A program made the position numbers and the translations under genes. From Lachnospiraceae bacterium (GTDB lineage: Bacteria > Bacillota > Clostridia > Lachnospirales > Lachnospiraceae): DNA of 64,000 nucleotides. This document shows positions 35,138-44,958 of this stretch, in pieces (the first letter of the stretch is position 1; each line of letters opens with the position of its first letter). The notes beneath the pieces are model-generated. The model was not told the origin of the DNA. It searched no databases and was given only the letters and a program-made list of their open reading frames with translations. The stretch is from assembly GCA_015056865.1 (NCBI GenBank), contig SVFM01000009.1:1-64000 (forward strand). The letters run 5' to 3'.

Positions 35138-36223
35138 CTATTGAATCCTTTCTGCGATCAGATCACCCATCTGAACACAGCCGACCTTCTGGCAGCCTTC
35201 GGAATAAATGTCAACCGTCCGATAGCCGTCCTTAAGCACCTGTTGTACAGCAGCTTCAATGGCCCCTGCAGCCTGATCCAGGTCAAAACTGTACCGCAGC
35301 ATCATGGCCGCACTTAAAATGGTTGCAATAGGATTGGCAATACCAAGCCCTGCAATGTCAGGAGCAGATCCGTGGCTGGGCTCGTAGAGACCAAACTTGG
35401 TATCATTTAAGGATGCGGAAGATAACATACCGATAGAACCGGTTACCATACTGGCTTCATCAGAAAGGATATCTCCAAACATATTCTCCGTCAGGATCAC
35501 ATCAAACTGTGCAGGATCCTTTACAAGCTGCATGGCACAGTTATCCACCAGCATATGCTCTAGGGTCACATCCGGATAATCCTTTGCCACCTCTTCCACC
35601 ACTGCTCTCCACAGTCTGGAAGAATCCAGCACATTGGCTTTGTCCACACTGGTTACCTTTTTCTTTCTCTTTCTGGCAATTTCAAATCCCTTGATGGCGA
35701 TTCTGCGAATTTCATTCTCATTGTAAACCAGCGTATCAATGGCTTTCCGAACGCCGTTTTCTTCCACAGTCTTTCTTTCTCCAAAATACAGACCGCCGGT
35801 CAGTTCTCTCATGATCATAATATCAAAGCCCTTGTCACTGATCTCCTTGCGCAAAGGGCATGCATCTGCCAACTCTTTGTACAGATAGGCAGGACGCAGA
35901 TTTGCAAACAGATTCAAAGCCTTTCTAATCTTCAAAAGACCGGCCTCAGGGCGCAGATTGGGAGGCAGTTTATACCAGGGAGACTTGGTCGTATCACCAC
36001 CGATAGATCCCATCAGAACCGCCTGTGCAGATCTGGCTGTCTCGATGGCCTCGTCAGTCAAGGGCACACCACAGGCATCAATGGATGTCCCTCCCATGAG
36101 AATATCCGTATAAACCGGTGTAAAACCGTAAACCTCTCCTGCCTTGTCCAATACCTTTTTGGCTTCTGCAACAATCTCAGGCCCTATCCCGTCACCGGGA
36201 ATACAAGTAATCTTCAACTCCAT
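35138..36223 (-). CDS. leuB: 3-isopropylmalate dehydrogenase
   Basis: 361 residues. Recognised by [16 protein letters not shown] at the N terminus, [14 protein letters not shown], and the metal-binding aspartates in [27 protein letters not shown] sequence followed by [18 protein letters not shown]. It makes the leucine precursor 2-oxoisocaproate. GAGGATAATGTT precedes ATG 36223. leuC and leuD are not adjacent. Only about 30 bases separate it from the yajC terminator, leaving little room for a leader. Confidence 0.95.
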   Translation of the reverse strand: MELKITCIPGDGIGPEIVAEAKKVLDKAGEVYGFTPVYTDILMGGTSIDACGVPLTDEAIETARSAQAVLMGSIGGDTTKSPWYKLPPNLRPEAGLLKIRKALNLFANLRPAYLYKELADACPLRKEISDKGFDIMIMRELTGGLYFGERKTVEENGVRKAIDTLVYNENEIRRIAIKGFEIARKRKKKVTSVDKANVLDSSRLWRAVVEEVAKDYPDVTLEHMLVDNCAMQLVKDPAQFDVILTENMFGDILSDEASMVTGSIGMLSSASLNDTKFGLYEPSHGSAPDIAGLGIANPIATILSAAMMLRYSFDLDQAAGAIEAAVQQVLKDGYRTVDIYSEGCQKVGCVQMGDLIAERIQ

Positions 36224-36253
36224 AACATTATCCTCTTTTAGTCATTTATTATG

Positions 36254-36283
36254 AAAAAGGTATTCCCGGAAGGAACACCTTTT
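36254..36283 (-). terminator. Terminator of the tgt-yajC unit
   Basis: On the minus strand AAAAGGTGTTCC (36283-36272), loop TTCC, GGAATACCTTTTT (36266-36254): a 12-base stem with one mismatch and a T-run. It lies 18 bases after the yajC stop and just before leuB. Confidence 0.8.
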
Positions 36284-36301
36284 CTCCATCAATCCTTCTC
36301 T

Positions 36302-36622
36302 TTATTCACCAGGCTTTTCTACCTTGGTAATAGCGGATTTCTCCATCGGAATACGACAGTTCTTGTTATTGCCAAATTCAACAATAACAGTGTCATCTGT
36401 GATATCAATCACGATACCGATAAATCCTGCCGTGGTCAGTACGCAGTCACCGATCTCCAAAGCTGCGATCATGGCTGCCAGTCTCTTACGCTCCTTGCGC
36501 TGAGGTCTCATCAGGAAAAACCACATTGCACCAATAATCACCGCATACATCACAAGCATAGGAATCAATCCGGCTCCTCCACCTGTGGGAGTAGCATCAG
36601 CACCTGTCAATAAAATACCCAT
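36302..36622 (-). CDS. yajC: Preprotein translocase subunit YajC
   Basis: 106 residues from ATG 36622 (CAGGAGGAGTTTAAT upstream). One N-terminal membrane helix (MLVMYAVIIGAMWFFLMRPQRKERKR, the typical YajC helix and basic patch) followed by the small beta domain (LEIGDCVLTTAGFIGIVIDI). It assists SecDF with protein export. It follows tgt by 80 bases, an arrangement common in Firmicutes. Confidence 0.95.
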   Translation of the reverse strand: MGILLTGADATPTGGGAGLIPMLVMYAVIIGAMWFFLMRPQRKERKRLAAMIAALEIGDCVLTTAGFIGIVIDITDDTVIVEFGNNKNCRIPMEKSAITKVEKPGE

Positions 36623-36671
36623 ATTAAACTCCTCCTGAAATTTCAAACATTCTATTGCTAATAATACACAA

Positions 36672-36698
36672 CTTGTCCCCTGGGGGCAAGCTTTTTTT
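36672..36698 (+). terminator. Hairpin with T-run, polarity opposite to flanking genes
   Basis: CTTGTCCCC (36672-36680), no real loop, GGGGGCAAG (36682-36690), one wobble pair, followed by CTTTTTTTT on the plus strand. Both flanking genes run on the minus strand, so as a terminator it would act on antisense transcripts; on the coding strand the hairpin is preceded by A-rich sequence. Confidence 0.5.
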
Positions 36699-36702
36699 TC
36701 AT

Positions 36703-37857
36703 TTATTGAGGGAAAGAAGTGATTTTATGCTCTTCCTGCCCCATTCCTTCCAGTTTTTTCTTCTTATAAGCTGCAAAATCGCCTGCATCCAGGGCATCAC
36801 GGATCTCCTGCATCATGGTATTATAAAAATACAGATTGTGCAGTACACAAAGTCTCATGCCAAGCATTTCTTTGGCTTTCAGCAAATGACGGATATAAGC
36901 TCTGGAATATCTTTGGCAGGCCGGACAGCCGCAGCCTTCTTCAATGGGCCTGTCATCCAGCTCATAGGCGGCGTTGAACAGATTGATCTTACCTTGGTTG
37001 GTATAAACATGGCCGTGTCTGCCGTTTCGGGTGGGATACACACAGTCGAAGAAGTCCACTCCCCGCTCTACCGCCTCCAGTATATTGGCCGGAGTACCTA
37101 CTCCCATCAGATAGGTGGGTTTCTCCAGGGGCAGATAAGGAACCGTCTCTTCTAAAATATAGTACATCTCTTCGTGGCTCTCTCCCACTGCCAGACCGCC
37201 TACCGCATAGCCGTCCAGATCCATCTGCGCGATCTGCTTGGCATGTTCCATACGAATATCTGCGAAAATGGCCCCTTGGTTAATGCCAAAAAGCATCTGG
37301 CTTTTATTGATGGTATCCTCCAGGCTGTTCAACCTGCTCATCTCTGTGCGGCACCGCTCCAACCATCTGGTAGTCCGGTCTACAGAAGCCTGCACATAAG
37401 CTCTATCTGCCCGGCTGGAAGGACATTCATCAAAAGCCATGGCAATGGTAGACGCCAGATTAGACTGGATCTGCATGCTCTCCTCAGGTCCCATAAAAAT
37501 CTTCCGACCGTCAATGTGAGAGTTGAAATACACACCTTCTTCTTTAATCTTTCGAAGGCCAGCCAGAGAAAAAACCTGAAACCCGCCGGAATCTGTAAGG
37601 ATCGGCTTGTCCCAGGACATAAACTTATGCAGTCCTCCCAGTTTCTTGATCACCTGATCTCCCGGACGCACATGCAGATGATACGTATTAGAGAGCTCCA
37701 CCTGTGTCCCGATCCGCTCCAGATCCTCTGTAGCCACCGCACCTTTGATGGCAGCCACCGTACCTACATTCATAAATACAGGGGTTTGAATCACACCGTG
37801 GACCGTGTGAAACTCTCCCCTCTTTGCTCTGCCTTCCTGTTTTAATAATTTATACAT
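36703..37857 (-). CDS. tgt: tRNA-guanine transglycosylase
   Basis: 384 residues. The zinc site CGCPACQRYSRAYIRHL (CxC...C...H) and the two catalytic aspartates are present (LTDSGGFQVFSLAGL and FFDCVYPTRNGRHG). It exchanges guanine for preQ1 in tRNAs decoding Asn, Asp, His and Tyr, as part of queuosine synthesis. Start ATG 37857, weak ribosome site. First gene of tgt-yajC. The queuosine precursor genes are not in the window. Confidence 0.96.
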   Translation of the reverse strand: MYKLLKQEGRAKRGEFHTVHGVIQTPVFMNVGTVAAIKGAVATEDLERIGTQVELSNTYHLHVRPGDQVIKKLGGLHKFMSWDKPILTDSGGFQVFSLAGLRKIKEEGVYFNSHIDGRKIFMGPEESMQIQSNLASTIAMAFDECPSSRADRAYVQASVDRTTRWLERCRTEMSRLNSLEDTINKSQMLFGINQGAIFADIRMEHAKQIAQMDLDGYAVGGLAVGESHEEMYYILEETVPYLPLEKPTYLMGVGTPANILEAVERGVDFFDCVYPTRNGRHGHVYTNQGKINLFNAAYELDDRPIEEGCGCPACQRYSRAYIRHLLKAKEMLGMRLCVLHNLYFYNTMMQEIRDALDAGDFAAYKKKKLEGMGQEEHKITSFPQ

Positions 37858-37928
37858 TCAGTTCTTTCATTCCTTCCCAAATCTTTCAAAATATTATAAC
37901 ATAGCTTCTTACAAAAAGCAAAAAAAAG

Positions 37929-37957
37929 TTGCCACTTGAACCAGGCTGGGATATAAT
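37929..37957 (+). promoter_or_regulatory. Sigma-70-type promoter for aroC
   Basis: TTGCCA (37929-37934), 17-base spacer, TATAAT (37952-37957), 40 bases before the aroC ATG. Confidence 0.7.
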
Positions 37958-37996
37958 CAATTTTATAAATCATGTATACACTAGGAGGACTCTATT

Positions 37997-39100
37997 ATGG
38001 CTGGTTCCAGCTTTGGCACTATATTTAAAATCACAACCTGGGGGGAATCCCACGGTCCTGCTCTGGGAGTAGTCATCGACGGATGTCCTGCAGGACTTCC
38101 CCTGTCAGAATCTGATATTCAAAAATATCTGGACAGAAGAAAGCCCGGAAAGAGCAAGATCGTAACCCCTCGCAAGGAAGCGGATCAGGTAGAGATCCTA
38201 TCCGGCGTATTTGAGGGTCTTACCACAGGTACTCCCATCTCTCTGATGATCAGAAACACCACCCAGCGATCCGTAGATTATAGTGAGATTGCCTCCTACT
38301 ACCGCCCCGGTCACGCTGATTATACTTTTGATTCCAAGTACGGTTTTCGGGATTATCGCGGTGGCGGACGTTCCTCCGGCCGGGAGACTGCAGGCCGCGT
38401 GGCTGCAGGCGCTGTGGCCGCCAAGATTTTAAAACAATTGGGAATCGAAGTAACTGCCTACACCCGCTCTCTGGGGCCTGTTGAGGCAGATATGACCAAA
38501 TTTGACAAATCCGCCATCCTGGAAACATCTACTGCTATGCCGGATCGTCAGGCCGACGAATTGGCTGTTGCCTATCTGGAAGAACGTATCAAGGCACTTG
38601 ACTCAGTAGGTGGTATCATGGAATGTGCAGTGACCGGCCTACCGGCAGGCATAGGGGATCCCGTTTTTGAAAAACTGGATGCCAATCTGGCCAAGGCCAT
38701 CATGTCCATCGGTGCAGTCAAGGCCGTGGAAATAGGCGATGGTACCGCTGTATCCGCAGCCAACGGCAGCCAAAACAACGACGCATTTACCGTTTGCGAT
38801 GGCAAAATCTGCAAAAAGACCAACCACGCCGGCGGCATATTGGGTGGGATTTCCGATGGCAGTAATCTCCTGATCCGCGCCCATGTAAAGCCTACCCCCT
38901 CCATCTTCCAGCCACAGGAAACGGTAAACAAAGCCGGTGAACCTATCTCTGTCCAGATCAAAGGACGCCACGATCCTGTCATTGTTCCCAGGGCTGTTGT
39001 GGTAATGGAAGCCATGATTGCCATCACTCTTTTGGATGCCATGATGATCAATATGTCCGCCCGAATGGACAACCTGCAGGATTTTTATAAGAAACAATAA
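37997..39100 (+). CDS. aroC: Chorismate synthase
   Basis: 367 residues behind AGGAGGACTCTATT. The three family signatures are present: GESHGPALGVVIDG, RPGHADYTFDSKYGFRDYRGGGRSSGRET, and GGILGGISDGSNLLIRAHVKP. It makes chorismate from EPSP using reduced flavin. It is a single gene with its own promoter and a hairpin after the stop; other shikimate genes are not adjacent. Confidence 0.97.
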   Translation: MAGSSFGTIFKITTWGESHGPALGVVIDGCPAGLPLSESDIQKYLDRRKPGKSKIVTPRKEADQVEILSGVFEGLTTGTPISLMIRNTTQRSVDYSEIASYYRPGHADYTFDSKYGFRDYRGGGRSSGRETAGRVAAGAVAAKILKQLGIEVTAYTRSLGPVEADMTKFDKSAILETSTAMPDRQADELAVAYLEERIKALDSVGGIMECAVTGLPAGIGDPVFEKLDANLAKAIMSIGAVKAVEIGDGTAVSAANGSQNNDAFTVCDGKICKKTNHAGGILGGISDGSNLLIRAHVKPTPSIFQPQETVNKAGEPISVQIKGRHDPVIVPRAVVVMEAMIAITLLDAMMINMSARMDNLQDFYKKQ

Positions 39101-39104
39101 ATAT

Positions 39105-39142
39105 CACCCCAAATGCCGCATCCTCACACGACATTTGGGGTG
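39105..39142. terminator. Hairpin between convergent aroC and metallophosphoesterase
   Basis: CACCCCAAATG (39105-39115) and CATTTGGGGTG (39132-39142) form a perfect 11-base stem with a 16-base loop. There is no long T-run on either side, so it probably works as a shared transcription end. Confidence 0.65.
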
Positions 39143-39157
39143 AACTCATCTTTCACC

Positions 39158-40276
39158 TTATGCAAATACCTCATATTCCAATTCCCGGTCCTGACCATAG
39201 CCAATACGGGTGATCAAAATCCGATGATTCTTCTTATCGATGGTAAAAATATCAAAAGCCTGCTCCTGCAGGGTTCCTTCATCGGTTATGGCTCTGCCAT
39301 CTGATGCAATACTCATAGTCAAAATCCCCTGCTGATACTTCACAATATCCTTATGAGTATGTCCTCCCAGCCAAAGAGCAAAATCTCCACCTCCATCGGT
39401 GAAGTCCACACTGACCTTGGCAGAAAAAGCAGGCATTTCTTCACACTCTGTCTTTCCTTCATAGCAGGTATGCTTTCGGAATGCATCGATCACGCCCCGG
39501 ATCAATTCATGATTATAGCAGTTATCCCCTTCAAAGGTTTCATGGGTACACAAAACCACTGTCCACTGGCGGGAAGGCACCTGCAAAGCCACATGAGTAA
39601 ACCAATCCACCTGTGCCTGGCAATAAGCCATGGTAGTGAACTTGGGATAAACGGGATGCCCATCCTCCTTCTGTGCATCACTTGGCATATCATGGGTGTC
39701 TAGGCCGATATAGCGTACTTTATGAAATACATCATCCACATAAAAATAACGTCCGCCTTCTCCAAAAACACGCCCCGGATACTGAGTCTGATGACGGAAC
39801 ATATATTCATAGATCTCTTCCTCGGTGAGATTCTCCGCATAATAATCCGGTGCTTCAAAGGTAGAATAGGCGGGATCATGATTTCCCATAACCCATAACA
39901 TCTTATCCTCAATCTCGCGAAACAGTCTGCGCACAGCCTCAATCTCACTGATCAGGTGTTCCTTGGGCGTGATACCAAAGCCGGATACAAAATCTCCTGC
40001 CAGAAATGCATAAGGAATCCCACACTCTTCCATGATCTTTTTCATGATTGCCGGAGAATGCATGGCATTACAGCTCAAATGAAAATCTGCAATGGCACCA
40101 AAACTGGCAGCATCAATCCCGGCACTGATCTGCTTTTGATGTATGGAATGGATTTTTTCTTCCAAATACTTCACCCAATATCTGGGGATCACACGAAACT
40201 CTTCCGGATGAAGTCTTCTGACTTCTTCTATCCGTTCCTCATCCGTTTTCAAAACACCGCAGGTAAATATACTCAT
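39158..40276 (-). CDS. Calcineurin-type metallophosphoesterase
   Basis: 372 residues from ATG 40276 (AGAGGTGATTTT upstream). The dinuclear site is complete: IADFHLS, FLAGDFVSG, VMGNHDPAYS, CTHETF and GGHTHKD. No signal peptide. The family cleaves phosphomonoesters or diesters; the substrate is not readable, though the N-terminal ~45 residues are a helical extension not usual in small members. It sits after an ABC-F gene, on the same strand. Confidence 0.88.
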   Translation of the reverse strand: MSIFTCGVLKTDEERIEEVRRLHPEEFRVIPRYWVKYLEEKIHSIHQKQISAGIDAASFGAIADFHLSCNAMHSPAIMKKIMEECGIPYAFLAGDFVSGFGITPKEHLISEIEAVRRLFREIEDKMLWVMGNHDPAYSTFEAPDYYAENLTEEEIYEYMFRHQTQYPGRVFGEGGRYFYVDDVFHKVRYIGLDTHDMPSDAQKEDGHPVYPKFTTMAYCQAQVDWFTHVALQVPSRQWTVVLCTHETFEGDNCYNHELIRGVIDAFRKHTCYEGKTECEEMPAFSAKVSVDFTDGGGDFALWLGGHTHKDIVKYQQGILTMSIASDGRAITDEGTLQEQAFDIFTIDKKNHRILITRIGYGQDRELEYEVFA

Positions 40277-40295
40277 AAAATCACCTCTGTTTTTC

Positions 40296-41852
40296 CTAAA
40301 ACACCCTAGTGGTCCACTTGGTGCAGTCCCATACCTGGGTTGCCAATCCCTGATAAAACTCCGGCTCATGACAAACCATTAAAATACTGCCTTTATACTC
40401 TTTTAATGCACGTTTCAGTTCTTCCTTGGCATCCACATCCAAATGGTTTGTGGGCTCGTCCAAAAGCAGAATATTGGTATTGCGGTTGATCAGCTTACAG
40501 AGTCTTACTTTTGCCTGTTCTCCACCGCTTAAAACCTTTACCTTGCTTTCGATATGCTTGGTGGTGAGACCACATTTTGCCAGAGCAGAGCGAACTTCAT
40601 ACTGGGTGAAGGCCGGGAATTCCTGCCAAATCTCCTCCAGGCAGCTATTGTCCGGCATGTTGCTCATCTCCTGCTCAAAATAGCCAATCTCCAGATAATC
40701 CCCCTGCTCCACCTTGCCGGAAATCGGTGGTATCAGGCCCAGAATACTCTTTAAAAGCGTGGTCTTTCCAATGCCGTTTGCCCCGGTAAGTACAATTTTT
40801 TCTCCGCGCTCCATGGACAGGTTTAAGGGACTGGACAAGGGCTCATCATATCCGATCACCAAATCCTTTGTCTCGAAAATATAACGCCCCGGCGTTCTTG
40901 CCTCCCGGAAGTAAAACTCCGGCTTGGGCTTTTCTGCCGCCAACTCGATCACATCCATCTTATCCAGCTTTTTCTGCCTGGACATTGCCATATTCCGTGT
41001 GGCTACTCTTGCCTTGTTTCTGGCCACAAAATCCTTCAGATCCGCAATCTCCTTCTGCTGACGATTATAGGCCGCCTCCAGCTGAGACTTCTTCATGGCA
41101 TAAACTTCCTGAAACTTGTCGTAGTCCCCCACATAACGATTCAATTCCTGATTGTCCATGTGATAGATCAGATTGATCACACTGTTCAGGAACGGTATAT
41201 CATGACTGATCAGGATAAATGCATTCTCATATTCATTCAGATAGCGCTTCAGCCACTCAATGTGCTCTGCATCCAGATAGTTGGTAGGCTCATCCAAAAG
41301 CAAAATGTCCGGTTTTTCCAAAAGCAGCTTGCCCAAAAGCACCTTGGTGCGTTGTCCGCCTGACAACTCTGTAACATCCCTGTCCAAACCAATGTCAGCC
41401 AGACCAAGGGCCCTTCCAACTTCCTCTACCTTGGAGTCGATCATATAAAAATCATGCAGGGTGAGAAGATCCTGGATCGTGCCAAGTTCCTCCATCCAGG
41501 CTTCCAATTCCTCCGGAGTAGCCTCTCCCATCTTATCGCAGATTTCATTCATCTGGGTTTCCAATTCAAATAAAAAGTCAAAGGCAGATGCCAGCACATC
41601 CCGGATTGTCATGCCGGCCTCCAAAACAGTATGCTGATCCAGATAACCTACACGGACATTCTTTGCCCACTCAATTTTCCCCTCGTCTGGCATCAGTTTC
41701 CCGGTTATGATATTCATAAAGGTGGATTTACCTTCGCCGTTAGCACCCACCAAGCCGATATGTTCGCCTTTTAGCAGCCTGAATGAAACATCATTGAAAA
41801 TAGCCCGATCTCCAAAACCATGGGTCAAATGTTCTACGTTTAATATACTCAT
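40296..41852 (-). CDS. ABC-F ATPase (ribosome-associated type)
   Basis: 518 residues with two nucleotide-binding domains and no membrane helices. First domain: GANGEGKST, LSGGQRTKVLL, LLLDEPTNYLD. Second: GANGIGKTT, LSGGEQAKVRL, LLLDEPTNHLD. Linker with basic, helical P-site-tRNA-interaction motif around residues 250-300 (QQKEIADLKDFVARNKARVATRNMAMSRQKKLDKM). Family members act on the ribosome in translation or antibiotic protection; which one is not evident. It follows the lactonase gene by 23 bases. Confidence 0.9.
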   Translation of the reverse strand: MSILNVEHLTHGFGDRAIFNDVSFRLLKGEHIGLVGANGEGKSTFMNIITGKLMPDEGKIEWAKNVRVGYLDQHTVLEAGMTIRDVLASAFDFLFELETQMNEICDKMGEATPEELEAWMEELGTIQDLLTLHDFYMIDSKVEEVGRALGLADIGLDRDVTELSGGQRTKVLLGKLLLEKPDILLLDEPTNYLDAEHIEWLKRYLNEYENAFILISHDIPFLNSVINLIYHMDNQELNRYVGDYDKFQEVYAMKKSQLEAAYNRQQKEIADLKDFVARNKARVATRNMAMSRQKKLDKMDVIELAAEKPKPEFYFREARTPGRYIFETKDLVIGYDEPLSSPLNLSMERGEKIVLTGANGIGKTTLLKSILGLIPPISGKVEQGDYLEIGYFEQEMSNMPDNSCLEEIWQEFPAFTQYEVRSALAKCGLTTKHIESKVKVLSGGEQAKVRLCKLINRNTNILLLDEPTNHLDVDAKEELKRALKEYKGSILMVCHEPEFYQGLATQVWDCTKWTTRVF

Positions 41853-41875
41853 AATGTCAATCCAACTTCTCTACT

Positions 41876-42934
41876 TTAGTCTGCAAGTTCATGAAAAGTA
41901 ATGCAATTAGGCCTGTCAACCGGGATATCTTTACTGCACATAGTCATGATATGTTTCTCCATATCCACCTTAAAAAAAGTCATGGTATTGGATTCGTGAT
42001 TCAAAGAGACCAAATGTCTATTATCCGGAAACAGGGAAGCATCCTTGGGGTAATCGCCACTGATAGGCAGATTAAATAGCTTGGCTAGCATTCCACTGTC
42101 TTGATCCACACTGTAGATCGTCACCGTATTCTCTCCGGCTGTAGATGCCAGAACATACTGATAGTCCATAGAAAAACTCAGGGCACTTGCAGAAGAAAAA
42201 TAATTTCTTTTTTTGCCCTCGGTGGTTTCGATGGTCTGTATCTTCTCAAAGTGGGGCACGCCCTTCTTCTCACTGTATTCATAAACCGTTATGTTACAAG
42301 CCAGCTCATGGACTACATAGATAAATCTGCCGTCCTTGGACATCTTAATATGCCTGGGTGCAGTCTCCATATCTCCTCTCAAAACATCCGCCAATTTCAG
42401 GGTACCCCTGACTCCATCCAGACGATATACATTTACATGATCCATCCCCTGATCGGCTACCAATAAATATTTGTTGTCATGGGTCATTCTTGCACAGGTA
42501 ATATGTGGACGAAAATTCCGCTCCGCAACACTTCCCAGTCCCTTGTGATATACCTCATCCGTAATTTCTCCAACGGCACCATCTTCCCGCAACCGCAATA
42601 CTGTCAGCTTACCGTCGTGGTAACCGGCCACAAACAAATATCGGTCCTCATAATCCGTAGAAAGATAACATCCCCGCATACCATTGATAGGAGCATGGTT
42701 GATCAGTTCCAGCCCTCCATCTCCCTTAATGTGATAGGCTTCCACTCCAAAGTCTGTGATGGAATACAGATTCTTTTTGTTTTTAGATATGGAGACGTAA
42801 GAAGAATTCGTGATCTCCACCTCGTCCTTCTCCTGAAAAGATCCATTTTCCATGTCTACGTCATAAATTTTTATACCATGCTTATCACCCATTGTATAAG
42901 TAGAAACATAAGCAACGTATTTCTTTTTTTTCAT
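41876..42934 (-). CDS. Lactonase-family seven-bladed beta-propeller (6-phosphogluconolactonase-like)
   Basis: 352 residues with repeated propeller strands (SSYVSISKNKKNLYSITD, RHIKMSKDGRFIYVVHE, KDASLFPDNRHLVSLNHES). The family includes YbhE/Pgl and muconate-lactonase-like enzymes, so a 6-phosphogluconolactonase role is a fair guess, not certain. No signal peptide. It has its own promoter at 42970-42998, divergent from potA. The shape HPHI-type region at FRPHITCARM matches the usual active-site face. Confidence 0.82.
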   Translation of the reverse strand: MKKKKYVAYVSTYTMGDKHGIKIYDVDMENGSFQEKDEVEITNSSYVSISKNKKNLYSITDFGVEAYHIKGDGGLELINHAPINGMRGCYLSTDYEDRYLFVAGYHDGKLTVLRLREDGAVGEITDEVYHKGLGSVAERNFRPHITCARMTHDNKYLLVADQGMDHVNVYRLDGVRGTLKLADVLRGDMETAPRHIKMSKDGRFIYVVHELACNITVYEYSEKKGVPHFEKIQTIETTEGKKRNYFSSASALSFSMDYQYVLASTAGENTVTIYSVDQDSGMLAKLFNLPISGDYPKDASLFPDNRHLVSLNHESNTMTFFKVDMEKHIMTMCSKDIPVDRPNCITFHELAD

Positions 42935-42969
42935 AAGAGCATCCCTCCGTGCCTGTCCATAATGATGTT

Positions 42970-42998
42970 ATTATACAATAATTTTTCATGTTTGTCAG
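42970..42998 (-). promoter_or_regulatory. Promoter for the lactonase-like gene
   Basis: On the minus strand CTGACA (42998-42993), 17-base spacer, TATAAT (42975-42970). The start codon is 36 bases downstream of the -10. Confidence 0.7.
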
Positions 42999-43014
42999 CA
43001 GGCAAAAATATGCG

Positions 43015-43043
43015 TTGCTTTTTTGGTCGAAAAAGTATAAAAT
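43015..43043 (+). promoter_or_regulatory. Promoter for potABCD
   Basis: TTGCTT (43015-43020), 17-base spacer, TAAAAT (43038-43043), 37 bases before the potA start. It is back to back with the lactonase promoter, so one regulator could act on both. Confidence 0.55.
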
Positions 43044-43079
43044 ATTGCCTGTATAGTACTTTTTTGGAGGATGAATGGA

Positions 43080-44156
43080 ATGAAGAATGTTTTGGTGAAT
43101 TTGGAGCATATCTCCAAGTCCTACGACGGGCAGTTAGTGCTCGATGATCTGAATCTTTACATTCGGGAAAATGAGTTTTTGACGCTCCTTGGTCCCAGTG
43201 GCTGCGGCAAAACTACCACCCTTCGTATTTTGGGCGGTTTTGAGACTCCCGATACAGGTCGTGTTGTGTTTGAAGGCCGTGATATTACCAATCTTCCCCC
43301 AAATAAAAGACAGCTCAACACTGTCTTTCAAAAGTATGCTCTTTTTCCTCATATGAACATTGCGGAAAATATTGCTTTCGGCCTGAAGATCAAGGGCAAA
43401 AGCAAATCTTACATTGATGATAAAATTAAATACGCCTTAAAACTTGTGAACCTGGACGGTTATGAAAAAAGAATGCCCGACTCCCTAAGCGGCGGTCAGC
43501 AGCAACGTATCGCCATCGCCAGAGCCATCGTAAATGAGCCCAAGCTCCTGCTTTTGGACGAGCCTTTGGGCGCCCTGGATCTGAAACTGCGTCAAGATAT
43601 GCAGTACGAATTGATCCGTTTGAAAAATGAACTTGGCATTACTTTCATCTATGTCACCCACGATCAGGAAGAAGCCCTTACCATGTCCGATACCATCGTG
43701 GTTATGAACCAGGGCTACATCCAACAGATTGGTTCCCCTGAGCGCATCTACAATGAGCCGGAGAACGCCTTTGTTGCAGACTTTATCGGAGACAGCAACA
43801 TCATTGGCGCCACCATGATCGAAGATCGCCTGGTAAATATTCTGGGCTACCGTTTTGCCTGTGTAGACGAAGGTTTCGGCCGCAACAAGCCGGTTGACGT
43901 GGTGATCCGTCCGGAAGATGTGGAACTGACCAAAGACCCTGCCGAGGGTACGATCCAGGGTGTTGTCAGTCACCTGATCTTCAAAGGCGTTCACTATGAA
44001 ATGGAAGTACAGGCCTGCGGCTTTGAGTGGCTGGTTCACTCCACCGGCATGTTCCCGGTGGGAACGCCTGTAGGTATCAAGGTGGATCCATTTAATATCC
44101 AGATTATGCACAAGCCTGCATCCGAGGACGAGGAGGCCGTAGGTGTCAATGAATAA
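43080..44156 (+). CDS. potA: Spermidine/putrescine ABC importer, ATPase
   Basis: 358 residues from ATG 43080, nine bases from GGAGG; the ATG at 43071 abuts that site. Walker [10 protein letters not shown], signature [12 protein letters not shown], Walker [13 protein letters not shown], then a C-terminal TOBE-type regulatory domain (~240-350, [19 protein letters not shown]). It powers import of polyamines. First of five genes; its end overlaps potB. Confidence 0.93.
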   Translation: MKNVLVNLEHISKSYDGQLVLDDLNLYIRENEFLTLLGPSGCGKTTTLRILGGFETPDTGRVVFEGRDITNLPPNKRQLNTVFQKYALFPHMNIAENIAFGLKIKGKSKSYIDDKIKYALKLVNLDGYEKRMPDSLSGGQQQRIAIARAIVNEPKLLLLDEPLGALDLKLRQDMQYELIRLKNELGITFIYVTHDQEEALTMSDTIVVMNQGYIQQIGSPERIYNEPENAFVADFIGDSNIIGATMIEDRLVNILGYRFACVDEGFGRNKPVDVVIRPEDVELTKDPAEGTIQGVVSHLIFKGVHYEMEVQACGFEWLVHSTGMFPVGTPVGIKVDPFNIQIMHKPASEDEEAVGVNE

Positions 44157-44958
44157 AAAACTTCTCTCCGCCCCCTACCTGCTGTGGGCGGCAGCCTTCA
44201 TCATTATCCCCTTGCTTATGGTGCTGTACTACGGCTTTACCGATAAGACAGGGGCCTTTACACTGGAAAATATAGCCGCCATTGCCACCGCAGAGCATGG
44301 AAAGGCCCTTTGGCTCTCTCTCCTGCTTTCTCTGACAAGCACACTGATCTGTCTGCTCCTTGCCTATCCACTGGCCATGATCCTTGCCAAAAGCAACAAG
44401 GGAAAATCCTTTTTGGTACTCCTTTTTGTACTTCCCATGTGGATGAATTTCCTTCTGCGTACCTTGGCCTGGCTGACCTTACTGGAAAAAACAGGTGTGA
44501 TCAATAATATTTTAAAACTGATTGGTCTGCCTGCACTAAATATCATCAATACTCCTGCAGCCATTATCTTGGGCATGGTCTACAATTTCCTGCCCTTTAT
44601 GATCCTGCCCCTGTACAATGCCCTGACGAAGATCGACTCCAATGTGATCAACGGTGCAAGAGATTTGGGTGCTGACGGTTTTCAGACCTTTCTGAAGATC
44701 ATCTTCCCCTTAAGTATCCCGGGTGTGATCAGCGGTATCACCATGGTATTTGTCCCTGCTCTTACCACTTTTGTAATTTCCACTATTCTGGGCGGGAACA
44801 AGATTCTTCTCATCGGCAACGTGATCGAGATGGAATTTACCACCACTGGCAACTGGAATCTGGGCAGTGGACTTTCTATCGTACTTATGATCTTTATTGT
44901 ACTAAACATGGTTCTTTCTGCAATATTCGATAAAGAAGGGGAGGGAACTGCCTTATGA
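44143..44958 (+). CDS. potB: Spermidine/putrescine ABC importer, permease
   Basis: 271 residues with six membrane helices and the permease loop [21 protein letters not shown]. Start is either GTG 44143 (AGGAGG six bases upstream, overlapping potA by 14 bases) or ATG 44149 (spacing 12); I give the GTG. It pairs with PotC to form the membrane channel. Stop overlaps potC by four bases. Confidence 0.9.
   Translation: MSMNKKLLSAPYLLWAAAFIIIPLLMVLYYGFTDKTGAFTLENIAAIATAEHGKALWLSLLLSLTSTLICLLLAYPLAMILAKSNKGKSFLVLLFVLPMWMNFLLRTLAWLTLLEKTGVINNILKLIGLPALNIINTPAAIILGMVYNFLPFMILPLYNALTKIDSNVINGARDLGADGFQTFLKIIFPLSIPGVISGITMVFVPALTTFVISTILGGNKILLIGNVIEMEFTTTGNWNLGSGLSIVLMIFIVLNMVLSAIFDKEGEGTAL

Noticed and set aside
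35110..36301. T-box or leucine leader before leuB
   Set aside because: Only about 30 bases lie between the yajC terminator and the start; no T-box sequence (GGTGGTACCGCG-like) or Leu-rich leader peptide is seen.
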